Assembly (NCBI GenBank): GCA_905236545.1
Contig: CAJOQO010000126.1
Coordinates: 1 to 5,786 of the forward strand
Source: an uncultured Lachnospiraceae bacterium
GTDB lineage: Bacteria > Bacillota > Clostridia > Lachnospirales > Lachnospiraceae
Direction of reading: 5' to 3'
Length of the DNA stretch: 5,786 nucleotides
Part shown: positions 1 through 5,608 of the stretch, piece after piece
Layout: each line of letters opens with the position of its first letter
Position numbering within the stretch: the first letter of the stretch is position 1
The notes under the pieces: generated by a model
Told to the model about the DNA's origin: nothing
Database searches by the model: none
The model's input: only the letters and a program-made list of their open reading frames with translations
Translations under genes and position numbers: made by a program

Positions 1-75
1 CACAGGGGTTCCTGAGCGGCAGACTTTCGGGGGTCGGAGCGAAGGAACCCCTGTGGCTGCCGACTGGTGCTCAGG
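1..75. other. Structured noncoding segment, possible nested pseudoknot
   Basis: A perfect 12-bp inverted repeat pairs 1-12 (CACAGGGGTTCC) with 44-55 (GGAACCCCTGTG). A short inner stem, TTCG 26-29 with CGAA 40-43, would stack directly on it. The bases left free in the loop can pair downstream: CGGCAG 17-22 with CTGCCG 57-62, and TGAGC 13-17 with GCTCA 69-73, with C17 shared. That is a pseudoknot arrangement, or alternatively a competing helix 11-22/57-75. No run of T follows, so it is not a classical intrinsic terminator. Two frames are open here (2-94 and 3-101), but neither peptide resembles a known C-terminus such as that of AlaS, which often precedes ireB. The element may extend beyond the left edge. 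The pairing is seen directly; any function is inference. Confidence 0.45.
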
Positions 76-120
76 GGCGGCTTGTCATGCCCAATAACCC
101 GTGAATGGTAACAGACAACG

Positions 121-155
121 ATGAAATATTCGACAGAGCATGTTGAATATTTCGT
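121..155. promoter_or_regulatory. Long AT-rich dyad overlapping the -35 box, candidate operator
   Basis: Bases 121-135 pair with 141-155 around a 5-base centre (GAGCA, 136-140). The core GAAATATTC (123-131) and GAATATTTC (145-153) are perfect complements. The helix extends inward through GACA/TGTT and outward by two further pairs, with two G-T wobbles in total. The right half-site contains the proposed -35 hexamer at 143-148, which is where a repressor would compete with RNA polymerase. With no T-tract, and lying upstream of the predicted transcript start, a DNA-binding role is more natural than a terminator. An alternative is a hairpin in a transcript reading in from upstream. I do not recognise the half-site as that of a specific regulator. 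Confidence 0.45.
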
Positions 156-171
156 GAATTTCGAATATACT
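143..171 (+). promoter_or_regulatory. Predicted sigma-A-type promoter of the ireB operon
   Basis: TTGAAT (143-148) matches four of six bases of the -35 consensus. TATACT (166-171) matches five of six of the -10 consensus. The spacer is exactly 17 bases. Transcription would start near 177-180 and give a leader of about 85 bases before the ireB ATG at 265. It is the best promoter-like pair in the upstream region. A second -10-like TATGAT at 219-224 lacks a good -35 partner. This is a consensus match only. Confidence 0.55.
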
Positions 172-180
172 GAGTACAGT

Positions 181-214
181 GCCGAAAGAATGTCTTTCAG
201 GAATGACTTTCGGC
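181..214 (+). other. 5' leader hairpin of the ireB transcript
   Basis: GCCGAAAG (181-188) is the perfect complement of CTTTCGGC (207-214), enclosing an 18-base loop. The loop also allows a smaller competing hairpin, GAAAGA 184-189 with TCTTTC 193-198. If the promoter at 143-171 is used, this hairpin sits within a few bases of the 5' end of the mRNA. It could protect the transcript from 5' end attack, which is notable because the operon encodes RNase J. The ribosome binding site at 250-255 lies well outside it. No T-tract follows, so termination is unlikely. Confidence 0.4.
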
Positions 215-264
215 GGTCTATGATATTACAAGGTGAAGTGGGAAGTAATTGAGGACTGCATACT

Positions 265-537
265 ATGGCTGATATATACAATACGCAGTATTTTAATGTT
301 GAAACGGATCCCGAGATGCGCGTCAAGAAAGTGCTTGAGCTGGTCTATGTCGCTATGACGGAAAAGGGTTACAATCCGGTCAACCAGATCGTAGGCTATA
401 TTATTTCCGGCGATCCGACCTATATTACCAGCCATAAGAACGCACGCAGCATGATCATGAAGGTCGAGCGCGATGAGATCGTCGAGGAACTTCTCAAGGA
501 GTATATCCGGAATGAGTCATGGAAGATGCATGCATGA
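265..537 (+). CDS. ireB: IreB family regulatory phosphoprotein (UPF0297, YrzL)
   Basis: A 90-residue cytoplasmic protein of the IreB/UPF0297 family. In Enterococcus faecalis, IreB is a small substrate of the Ser/Thr kinase IreK and phosphatase IreP, and it negatively influences cephalosporin resistance. The family core is clear: [12 protein letters not shown] at 35-46 followed by [10 protein letters not shown] at 48-57 and NAR at 59-61, then a charged helical C-terminus. The E. faecalis protein is phosphorylated on N-terminal threonines; the only one in the first ten residues here is Thr7, so equivalence is a guess. The length is typical for the family. The ATG at 265 has TGAGGA (250-255) nine bases upstream. 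The gene is first in the operon, and its stop overlaps the ruvX ATG as ATGA, suggesting coupled translation. Family assignment is secure; the role is transferred from Enterococcus. Confidence 0.95.
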   Translation: MADIYNTQYFNVETDPEMRVKKVLELVYVAMTEKGYNPVNQIVGYIISGDPTYITSHKNARSMIMKVERDEIVEELLKEYIRNESWKMHA

Positions 538-1040
538 CACCTGAAACGCAGAAACAGGAACATAGACAGACGATCCATGGCCGCGTTCTCGGACTCGACT
601 ATGGTTCCAAGACGGTCGGGGTGGCAGTGTCTGACCCGCTGCGCCTGACCGCCCAGGGTGTGGAGATCATACGCAGAAAGAGCGAGAACAAGCTTCGGCA
701 GACACTTGCGAGAATCTGTGAGCTCGCATCCCGGTATCAGGCCGAGACGATCGTTCTCGGTTTTCCCCGGAATATGAACGCGACAATCGGAGAGAGGGCG
801 GAAGCTGTGCTTGCGTTTGGGAGGATGCTGAAAAAGCGTTCCCTGCTTCCTGTCGTCCTGTGGGATGAGAGGCTGACAACTGTCGCGGCTGACCGTATCA
901 TGGATGAGACGGGCGTGCGGGATCATAAGGCATATGTGGATGAAATTGCCGCCATGCTGATTCTGCAGGGATACCTTGACCGGCTGAATGCAGGTCTGCC
1001 TGTCCCCGGAGGAATAGAGGATGAAGACACAGCAGACTAA
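534..1040 (+). CDS. ruvX: RuvX/YqgF family RNase H-fold nuclease
   Basis: A 168-residue protein of the YqgF family, also called putative pre-16S rRNA nuclease or Holliday junction resolvase-like. Visible marks are [15 protein letters not shown] near 20-34 with the first catalytic Asp at 22, [14 protein letters not shown] at about 76-89, DERLTT from 111, and [14 protein letters not shown] with Asp136. These supply the acidic residues expected of the RNase H fold. I chose ATG 534 because it overlaps the ireB stop as ATGA and has GGAAG (521-525) eight bases upstream. An in-frame ATG at 519 has no well-placed ribosome binding site. About 18 polar residues precede the first strand, slightly more than usual. 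The 3' end overlaps the DUF1292 gene by 20 bases. In other bacteria the protein is tied to 16S rRNA maturation; a recombination role is weakly supported. Confidence 0.94.
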   Translation: MTPETQKQEHRQTIHGRVLGLDYGSKTVGVAVSDPLRLTAQGVEIIRRKSENKLRQTLARICELASRYQAETIVLGFPRNMNATIGERAEAVLAFGRMLKKRSLLPVVLWDERLTTVAADRIMDETGVRDHKAYVDEIAAMLILQGYLDRLNAGLPVPGGIEDEDTAD

Positions 1041-1290
1041 GATCAGACTTGTGTCTCCTGACAGCGGCCAGGAGACAGAATTATTTGTGCTGGAGCAGAC
1101 ACGGATCTCAGGAGTCGATTATCTGCTCGTGACAGATACCGAGGACGGGGATGGAGAGGCGTATATCCTGAAGGACACCTCCGGAGACGGAGAGGCGGAG
1201 GCGGTATACGAGTTTGTCGACGACGACAGGGAACTGTCCGCGATTTCAGATGTATTTTCCCAGATGCTGGACGATATAGCTCTGGTTTAA
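1021..1290 (+). CDS. DUF1292 (UPF0473, YrzB-like) acidic protein
   Basis: A small, very acidic 89-residue protein of the DUF1292 family, which has no established function. Visible features are an N-terminal strand-rich half ([19 protein letters not shown], about 8-26), a [20 protein letters not shown] stretch at 33-52, an acidic segment around AVYEFVDDD (61-69), and a C-terminal helix ending IALV. It has no signal peptide or membrane segment. GGAGGA at 1008-1013 sits seven bases before the ATG, inside the end of ruvX, and the two genes overlap by 20 bases. The order ireB-ruvX-DUF1292 is conserved across Firmicutes, which is most of what supports the call. The last codons and the TAA stop form the first copy of the 19-bp tandem repeat at 1282-1338. 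Confidence 0.9.
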   Translation: MKTQQTKIRLVSPDSGQETELFVLEQTRISGVDYLLVTDTEDGDGEAYILKDTSGDGEAEAVYEFVDDDRELSAISDVFSQMLDDIALV

Positions 1291-1338
1291 CAATAGGACT
1301 CTGGTTTAACAACAGGACTGTGGCTTAACAACAGGATT
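1282..1338. repeat. 19-bp tandem repeat, 3 copies, starting inside the DUF1292 gene end
   Basis: Copies lie at 1282-1300, 1301-1319 and 1320-1338; the first reads CTGGTTTAACAATAGGACT. Copies 1 and 2 differ at one base, copies 2 and 3 at three. Copy 1 contains the final DUF1292 bases and its TAA (1288-1290). Copies 2 and 3 keep TAA at 1307-1309 and 1326-1328. The unit length leaves remainder 1 on division by 3, so the three stops fall in all three frames. The array looks like slippage duplication of a gene's 3' end, with divergence growing away from the gene. Confidence 0.9.
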
Positions 1339-1428
1339 CTGATATGCTGCTGACTGCCATGTCAGTCTCCGGCATTCAGATCCAATCGGTCTGGCTGTAC
1401 AGTTCCTGACTCAGAAAGAGAGGAGATT
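1339..1428 (+). other. Rest of the DUF1292-rnj intergenic gap
   Basis: Noncoding remainder of the gap before rnj. It contains two weak foldbacks: GACTG 1352-1356 with CAGTC 1363-1367, and CAGATCC 1377-1383 with GGTCTG 1388-1393 (one bulged T). I find no convincing -35/-10 pair and no T-tract, so a separate rnj promoter or a terminator is not supported. From memory, related Clostridia can carry a Fur-family gene at this position; nothing like it is here. Confidence 0.4.
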
Positions 1429-1431
1429 TTG
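1419..1431 (+). promoter_or_regulatory. Tightly spaced ribosome binding site and TTG start of rnj
   Basis: A purine-rich GAGAGGAG ends only three bases before the TTG start codon, which is closer than the other genes in the window (5 to 10 bases). A rare start codon with a strong but cramped Shine-Dalgarno site suggests that initiation on rnj is held at a moderate level. No ATG near this position gives a full-length family N-terminus. Confidence 0.6.
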
Positions 1432-3093
1432 AGCAAAACATCAAAACTGAAGATTATACCGCTTGGCGGACTGGAAGCCATCGGTATGAATATCACTGCG
1501 TTCGAATACGAGGATTCGATCGTGGTGGTAGACTGCGGCCTTTCCTTTCCGGAAGATGACATGTATGGAATCGATCTGGTGATTCCGGATATCTCCTATC
1601 TCCGGGAAAATGAGGGCAAAGTGAAGGGATTCGTGTTTACGCACGGCCATGAGGATCATATCGGAGCGCTGCCCTATGTCCTCAAAGAACTGAATGTACC
1701 GATCTATGCGACGAAGCTCACCATGGGACTGATCGAGCTGAAGCTTCAGGAACATGATCTTCTGAAAACGACGCGCAGAAAAGTGGTGTATCCGGGGCAG
1801 TCGATCAATCTGGGACAGATACGGGTGGAAATGATCCGGACCAACCATTCGATTCAGGACGCGATCGCGCTCGCAATCTACAGCCCGGCGGGAACGGTGG
1901 TGCACACGGGAGATTTCAAGGTGGACTTCACCCCGGTTTTCGGGGACGCGATCGACCTGCAGCGTTTTGCGGAGATCGGCCGGAAGGGCGTCCTGGCGCT
2001 GATGTGCGATTCCACAAACGCGGAACGCCCCGGATATACCGCATCGGAAAAGACGGTAGGAAAAGCATTTGACACCATCTTTTCCGAACACGGAAACAGC
2101 CGGATCATCGTTGCCACATTTGCCTCAAACGTGGACCGGGTACAGCAGATCATCGACACCGCCTGCAAATACAGGAGAAAGGTGGTGATCGAGGGACGGT
2201 CCATGGTGAATGTGATCACGACCGCGCAGGAACTGGGATATATCAAGATCCCGGAGAACACGATGATCCCGCTGGAGGAGATGAAGAACTATACGGATGA
2301 GCAGCTGGTGCTGATCACGACAGGGAGCCAGGGGGAATCCATGGCTGCGCTTTCCCGGATCGCCAGCGGCATCCATAAGAAGGTGCAGATCAAGGCCGGC
2401 GATACGATCGTCTTTTCCTCGCATCCGATTCCCGGAAATGAAAAAAGCGTTTCAAAGGTAATCAACGAGCTGTACGGCAAGGGCGCAGAGGTGATCTTTC
2501 AGGATACCCATGTGTCCGGGCATCCGTGCCAGGAGGAGATCAAGCTGATCTATTCGCTGGTGAAACCGGTTTATTCCATTCCCGTACACGGGGAATACCG
2601 GCACAGGGTTGCGCAGGCAAAGATTGCGCGCCTTCTGGGATATGACACGGAGCATATTCTCATGCTGTCGAGCGGCGATGTCCTGGAGATCTCCCAGGAG
2701 AATGGCGGAAATGCCCGGATAACGGGAAGCGTCCCCAGCGGAGGCGTTCTTGTGGACGGTCTCGGCGTCGGAGATGTCGGAAACATCGTTCTGAAGGATC
2801 GTCAGCGGCTCGCGGAAGACGGGATTATCATCGTGGTGATGACGCTGGATGGAGAAGGACAGATCGCTTCCGGGCCGGATATTGTATCGAGAGGCTTTGT
2901 CTATGTCCGTGAATCGGAAGAGCTGATGGACGAAGCGGCAGAGGTGGTTGAGGATGCGATCGAGGGCATGCTCGGAAAGAAGGGAGAGTGGAATCGGATT
3001 AAAAATGCGATCCGTGATGATCTCGGTGACTTTCTGTGGCGCAGAACGAAGCGCAATCCGATGATTCTTCCGATCCTGATGGAGACGGAGTAG
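1429..3093 (+). CDS. rnj: Ribonuclease J (metallo-beta-lactamase/beta-CASP RNase)
   Basis: A 554-residue cytoplasmic RNase J, the 5'-to-3' exoribonuclease and endonuclease of Firmicute mRNA decay and rRNA maturation. The metallo-beta-lactamase domain shows HGHEDH at 72-77, His140, Asp162 in GDFK and His388 in PVHGEYRH, which together supply the two-zinc site. The beta-CASP part shows DSTNAE from 194, ATFASNV near 229-235 and SGH at 363-365. The C-terminal domain (about 455-554) includes DGIIIVVMTLD and SRGFVYVRE. Length matches the family. The start is TTG at 1429, with AGGAG at 1421-1425 only three bases away (or AGAGG 1419-1423, five away). The next in-frame ATG, at residue 20, would cut off the first strand (IIPLGGLEAIG), so TTG is preferred. 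It is followed by a YlbF-family gene, making an RNA-decay pair. I cannot tell RnjA from RnjB by sequence alone. Confidence 0.96.
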   Translation: MSKTSKLKIIPLGGLEAIGMNITAFEYEDSIVVVDCGLSFPEDDMYGIDLVIPDISYLRENEGKVKGFVFTHGHEDHIGALPYVLKELNVPIYATKLTMGLIELKLQEHDLLKTTRRKVVYPGQSINLGQIRVEMIRTNHSIQDAIALAIYSPAGTVVHTGDFKVDFTPVFGDAIDLQRFAEIGRKGVLALMCDSTNAERPGYTASEKTVGKAFDTIFSEHGNSRIIVATFASNVDRVQQIIDTACKYRRKVVIEGRSMVNVITTAQELGYIKIPENTMIPLEEMKNYTDEQLVLITTGSQGESMAALSRIASGIHKKVQIKAGDTIVFSSHPIPGNEKSVSKVINELYGKGAEVIFQDTHVSGHPCQEEIKLIYSLVKPVYSIPVHGEYRHRVAQAKIARLLGYDTEHILMLSSGDVLEISQENGGNARITGSVPSGGVLVDGLGVGDVGNIVLKDRQRLAEDGIIIVVMTLDGEGQIASGPDIVSRGFVYVRESEELMDEAAEVVEDAIEGMLGKKGEWNRIKNAIRDDLGDFLWRRTKRNPMILPILMETE

Positions 3094-3141
3094 TCCCTTT
3101 GCGGCTGCCGGCCGGTGGGTGGAAACAGGAGCTGTCATATT

Positions 3142-3495
3142 ATGAATGCTGAGGTCAGGCTCAGGCTGGAGGAGCTGGTAAAGGCGATTCGCTCCAGCGA
3201 GGAGTATTATGCTTTCCAGGAGGCGAAGCGCCGCCTGGACGCGGAACCGGCCGAGCGCAGGCGGGCCGATGAATTCCGCAGGAAAAACTATGCATTTCAG
3301 AATTCGGAGGAGAGCCTTTCGGCGCAGGCTCAGGTAGCGATGTACCATGAGCGGGAGGCGCTCCGGCACAGTCCCCTGATTGACACATACCTGAAAGCCG
3401 AGCTGGTCATGTGCCGGCTGCTTCGTCAGGTGAGCCTGGGCATAATGGAGTCCACGGATCTGGATCTTGACGGCATGGAGGATCTTCTTTCATGA
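3142..3495 (+). CDS. YlbF/YmcA family protein
   Basis: A 117-residue, mostly helical, highly charged protein of the YlbF/YmcA (com_ylbF, DUF964) family. Residues 4-50 look like a long helical hairpin with the typical SEEYYAFQEAKRRLDAEP pattern (19-36), followed by polar linkers and a second helical segment (about 63-100). In Bacillus subtilis, YlbF, YmcA and YaaT form the Y-complex that directs RNase Y cleavage and affects competence, sporulation and biofilm. Here the gene follows RNase J, which fits an RNA-decay role. It has a single cysteine (Cys91), so the multi-cysteine iron-sulfur binding reported for the B. subtilis complex is not evident. I chose ATG 3142 because AGGAG (3127-3131) is ten bases upstream; a GTG nine codons earlier has no ribosome binding site. 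The stop overlaps trmR as ATGA. The specific paralogue cannot be named. Confidence 0.85.
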   Translation: MNAEVRLRLEELVKAIRSSEEYYAFQEAKRRLDAEPAERRRADEFRRKNYAFQNSEESLSAQAQVAMYHEREALRHSPLIDTYLKAELVMCRLLRQVSLGIMESTDLDLDGMEDLLS

Positions 3496-4133
3496 TTTAC
3501 GATGAGAGGATACGGGTCTTCCTGCATGCGCAGGACAGACCGGATCCTGACTTTGATGACCTGAGGCGGGAGGCGGAGGCAGACCGGATTCCCATTATCC
3601 GGAAAGAGATGGAGAGCTTTCTTCATGTTCTCCTTGAACTTAAGAAACCCGGCAGCATCCTGGAGGTCGGATGCGGAACGGGTTATTCGTCCCTCAGGAT
3701 GGCGTCCTATACACCGTCCCATGTCCAGATTACAACCATAGAGAAGGATCCACTGCGTGCCGCAAGGGCGCGCAGTATCTTTTCCGGGTCGCCGCTGGGG
3801 GAAAGGATCCGCCTGATCGAACAGGACGCCGCTTCCGTCCTTCCGGCGCTTGCGGATGCGTCGTACGGATTCCTCTTTATGGATGCGGCGAAGGGACAGT
3901 ATCTGTCCTTCCTGCCGCATGCGCTCAGGGTACTGGAGCCCGGAGGGGTGCTGGTGAGTGACAATGTCCTGCAGGATGGCATGATCCTGGAGCCCCGCAC
4001 TGCGCTGGAACACAGAGATCGTACGATCCATGCCCGGATGCGGGAGTACCTGCGCGTATTGAAAAAACGCGAAGATGCCGTGACGAGCGTGATACCGGTC
4101 GGGGACGGCGCTGCGGTCACGGTAAAGATCTGA
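3492..4133 (+). CDS. trmR: tRNA 5-hydroxyuridine methyltransferase TrmR (YrrM-like O-methyltransferase)
   Basis: A 213-residue class I SAM-dependent O-methyltransferase. The SAM site is ILEVGCGTGYSSL at 56-68, with the acidic residue ending the second strand in TTIEKD (Glu84). The metal and substrate residues of the catechol-OMT-like family are visible: Asp131 in FMDAAKGQY, and Asp157-Asn158 in SDNVLQDG. The C-terminus (RDRTIHARMREYL, then VTSVIPVGDGAAVTVK) follows the TrmR pattern as I remember it. In B. subtilis, TrmR methylates 5-hydroxyuridine at tRNA position 34 to 5-methoxyuridine. The next gene is the U32 protein that makes that hydroxyuridine, so context supports tRNA over a small-molecule substrate. 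It starts at ATG 3492 inside the previous stop, with GGAGG at 3477-3481. Its last codons and TGA are the first copy of a 31-bp tandem repeat. Confidence 0.9.
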   Translation: MIYDERIRVFLHAQDRPDPDFDDLRREAEADRIPIIRKEMESFLHVLLELKKPGSILEVGCGTGYSSLRMASYTPSHVQITTIEKDPLRAARARSIFSGSPLGERIRLIEQDAASVLPALADASYGFLFMDAAKGQYLSFLPHALRVLEPGGVLVSDNVLQDGMILEPRTALEHRDRTIHARMREYLRVLKKREDAVTSVIPVGDGAAVTVKI

Positions 4134-4231
4134 TGCCTGCGCTGCGGTCACGGTAAAGATCTGATGTCTGCGCTGCGGTCACGGTAAAGATCTGATGCCT
4201 GCGCTGCGGTCATGGTAAAGGTCGGATGCCT
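4108..4231. repeat. 31-bp tandem repeat, 4 copies, starting inside the trmR gene end
   Basis: Copies lie at 4108-4138, 4139-4169, 4170-4200 and 4201-4231; each begins GCGCTGCGGTCA. Copies 1 and 3 are identical, copy 2 differs at one base, copy 4 at three. Copy 1 holds the last trmR codons and its TGA (4131-4133). TGA recurs at 4162-4164 and 4193-4195, so the three frames are each closed once; copy 4 has GGA instead. Each unit also contains an ATG, opening a 7-codon reading frame (starts 4133, 4164, 4195, 4226). These are probably by-products of the duplication, so I do not annotate them as genes. Confidence 0.95.
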
Positions 4232-4243
4232 GTGCGATACAGG
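4229..4243 (+). other. Small hairpin upstream of trhP
   Basis: CCTGT (4229-4233) pairs with ACAGG (4239-4243) around the loop GCGAT, just after the 31-bp array. Five base pairs and no T-tract make it too weak for a terminator, so transcription from trmR into trhP is expected to continue. It is recorded only because it closes the array and precedes the trhP ribosome binding site. Confidence 0.25.
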
Positions 4244-4276
4244 TCCTGAGAAAATCGCAGAAAATGCAGGAAGAGA

Positions 4277-5608
4277 ATGGAGAATGAAATCATGCACAAA
4301 TCAGGAGCATTGCCTGAACTGCTGATCCCGGCGTCCGGGCTTGAAACACTGAAGGTGGCCGTGCACTATGGAGCGGACGCGGTCTATATCGGGGGAGAGG
4401 CATTTTCCCTGCGCGCGAAGGCGCAGAACTTCACGGAAGAGGAGATGGAGCAGGCCATTCTTTACGCGCATGAACACGGGGTAAAGGTTTATGTAACCGT
4501 GAATATCCTGGCGCACAATCAGGATCTGGAGGAAGCGGATCCGTACCTGCGCTTCCTCGGGCGTATCCGGCCGGACGCGCTTCTGGTCGCTGATCCCGGC
4601 ATCTTCGTGCGCGCAAGGCGCATCTGCCCGCAGGTGCCGGTTCATATTTCGACGCAGGCAAACAATGTCAACTATGAAACCTTCCGCTTCTGGCATGATC
4701 TCGGAGCGGAGCGGGTCGTCTGCGGAAGAGAACTGAGCCTCGGGGAGATCCGGCAGATCAGGGAGCATATCCCGGACAGCCTGGAGATCGAAGCGTTTGT
4801 GCACGGAGCCATGTGCATCTCCTATTCCGGGAGATGCCTTCTGTCGAACTATTTTACCGGACGCGATGCCAATCGCGGCGCCTGTACGCATCCGTGCCGG
4901 TGGCAGTACCGTGTTTTTGAGGAGACTCAGGGGGAGGAATCCTCCGGCCTGTGGATCGAGGAAGAGACGCGGCCGGGCGAGCGGATCCCTGTCTATGAAA
5001 ATGAGCGCGGCACATTCCTGTTCAATTCAAAGGATCTGTGCATGATTGAACATATTCCGGATATGATAGAGGCAGGGATCGACAGCCTGAAGATCGAGGG
5101 CCGGATGAAAAATGCACTCTATGTCGCTGCCTGCACGAGAACCTACCGGAGAGCGCTGGATGACATCGCCCGCGGGGGGCAATGCTATGAAGACGGCATG
5201 GACTGGTACCGGAGACAGATTCGCGACTGCACGTTCCGGCCGTTTACGACGGGCTTCTTCTACCGGAAACCGGGTGCGGACGCGCAGATCTATGACAGCA
5301 ATACCTACGAAAAAACCTGTACCTACCTGGGCTGTGTGCAGGCTGTCAGGGAGATCGGCGGGAAACGCTATATTGAGATCATCCAGAAGAATAAGTTTTC
5401 GGAGGGCGAGACGGCTGAGCTGATGCATCCGGATGGGGAAGATGGATCCTTCGTGATACGGGAGATCCTGGATGAAGAAGGGAACAGGGTCAGGAGCGCC
5501 CCGCATCCGCAGCAAAGGCTTCTCGTCCGGATCGAAGGCGGCGCTGAGCGCTTCGATATTCTGAGGCGCCGCGAAGAACAGGGAAACGCTGATTCATCTC
5601 AGGATTGA
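4277..5608 (+). CDS. trhP: U32 family tRNA uridine-34 hydroxylation protein TrhP (YrrO/YegQ-like)
   Basis: A 443-residue member of the peptidase U32 family. It begins with the usual ELLIPASGLETLKVAV segment (14-29) and GADAVYIGG (32-40). The complete U32 signature is present: E172-x-F174, G177-A-M-C180, G185-x-C187, then L-L-S190. Further cysteines at 203, 207 (GACTHPCRW) and 255 (KDLC) give enough ligands for the [4Fe-4S] cluster known in relatives such as UbiU/UbiV. SLKIEGRMK at 270-278 is also typical. In E. coli (YegQ) and B. subtilis (YrrN/YrrO), TrhP makes 5-hydroxyuridine at tRNA position 34 in a prephenate-dependent reaction; trmR just upstream does the next step. Older 'collagenase-like protease' labels are less likely. 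ATG 4277 has AGGA five bases upstream (4268-4271); ATG 4292, with GGAGA 4279-4283, is a possible alternative. No second U32 gene follows within the window. Confidence 0.92.
   Translation: MENEIMHKSGALPELLIPASGLETLKVAVHYGADAVYIGGEAFSLRAKAQNFTEEEMEQAILYAHEHGVKVYVTVNILAHNQDLEEADPYLRFLGRIRPDALLVADPGIFVRARRICPQVPVHISTQANNVNYETFRFWHDLGAERVVCGRELSLGEIRQIREHIPDSLEIEAFVHGAMCISYSGRCLLSNYFTGRDANRGACTHPCRWQYRVFEETQGEESSGLWIEEETRPGERIPVYENERGTFLFNSKDLCMIEHIPDMIEAGIDSLKIEGRMKNALYVAACTRTYRRALDDIARGGQCYEDGMDWYRRQIRDCTFRPFTTGFFYRKPGADAQIYDSNTYEKTCTYLGCVQAVREIGGKRYIEIIQKNKFSEGETAELMHPDGEDGSFVIREILDEEGNRVRSAPHPQQRLLVRIEGGAERFDILRRREEQGNADSSQD

Noticed and set aside
1..75. HDV-like self-cleaving ribozyme, suggested by the order of nested stems
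   Set aside because: The first stem is 12 bp, whereas HDV-like ribozymes use about 7. There is no P4 hairpin and no recognisable catalytic-cytosine junction.
2..101. Coding tail of an upstream gene such as alaS
   Set aside because: Frames 2 and 3 are open, but neither peptide looks like the AlaS C-terminus, and the inverted-repeat structure is a better description.
219..224. TATGAT as the ireB promoter -10 box
   Set aside because: The best spaced -35 candidate (TTCAGG at 196-201) is poor compared with the TTGAAT/TATACT pair upstream.
1144..1209. EF-hand or dockerin-like calcium loops in the DUF1292 protein (EDGDGEA and [10 protein letters not shown])
   Set aside because: The residue 12 glutamate is out of place and the family is generally acidic here; low-complexity acidic sequence explains it better.
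3115..3141. GTG start for the YlbF-family gene, nine codons earlier
   Set aside because: It has no ribosome binding site, and the added residues do not look like family sequence; ATG 3142 has AGGAG at good spacing.
3426..4151. Long reverse-strand open frame opposite trmR (241 codons)
   Set aside because: It lies antisense to a clear methyltransferase, its product resembles no family, and it has no ribosome binding site. The other antisense frames opposite rnj and trhP fail in the same way.
4108..4231. CRISPR array, because of regularly repeated 31-bp units
   Set aside because: The units are directly adjacent with no spacers, and the first one is coding sequence.
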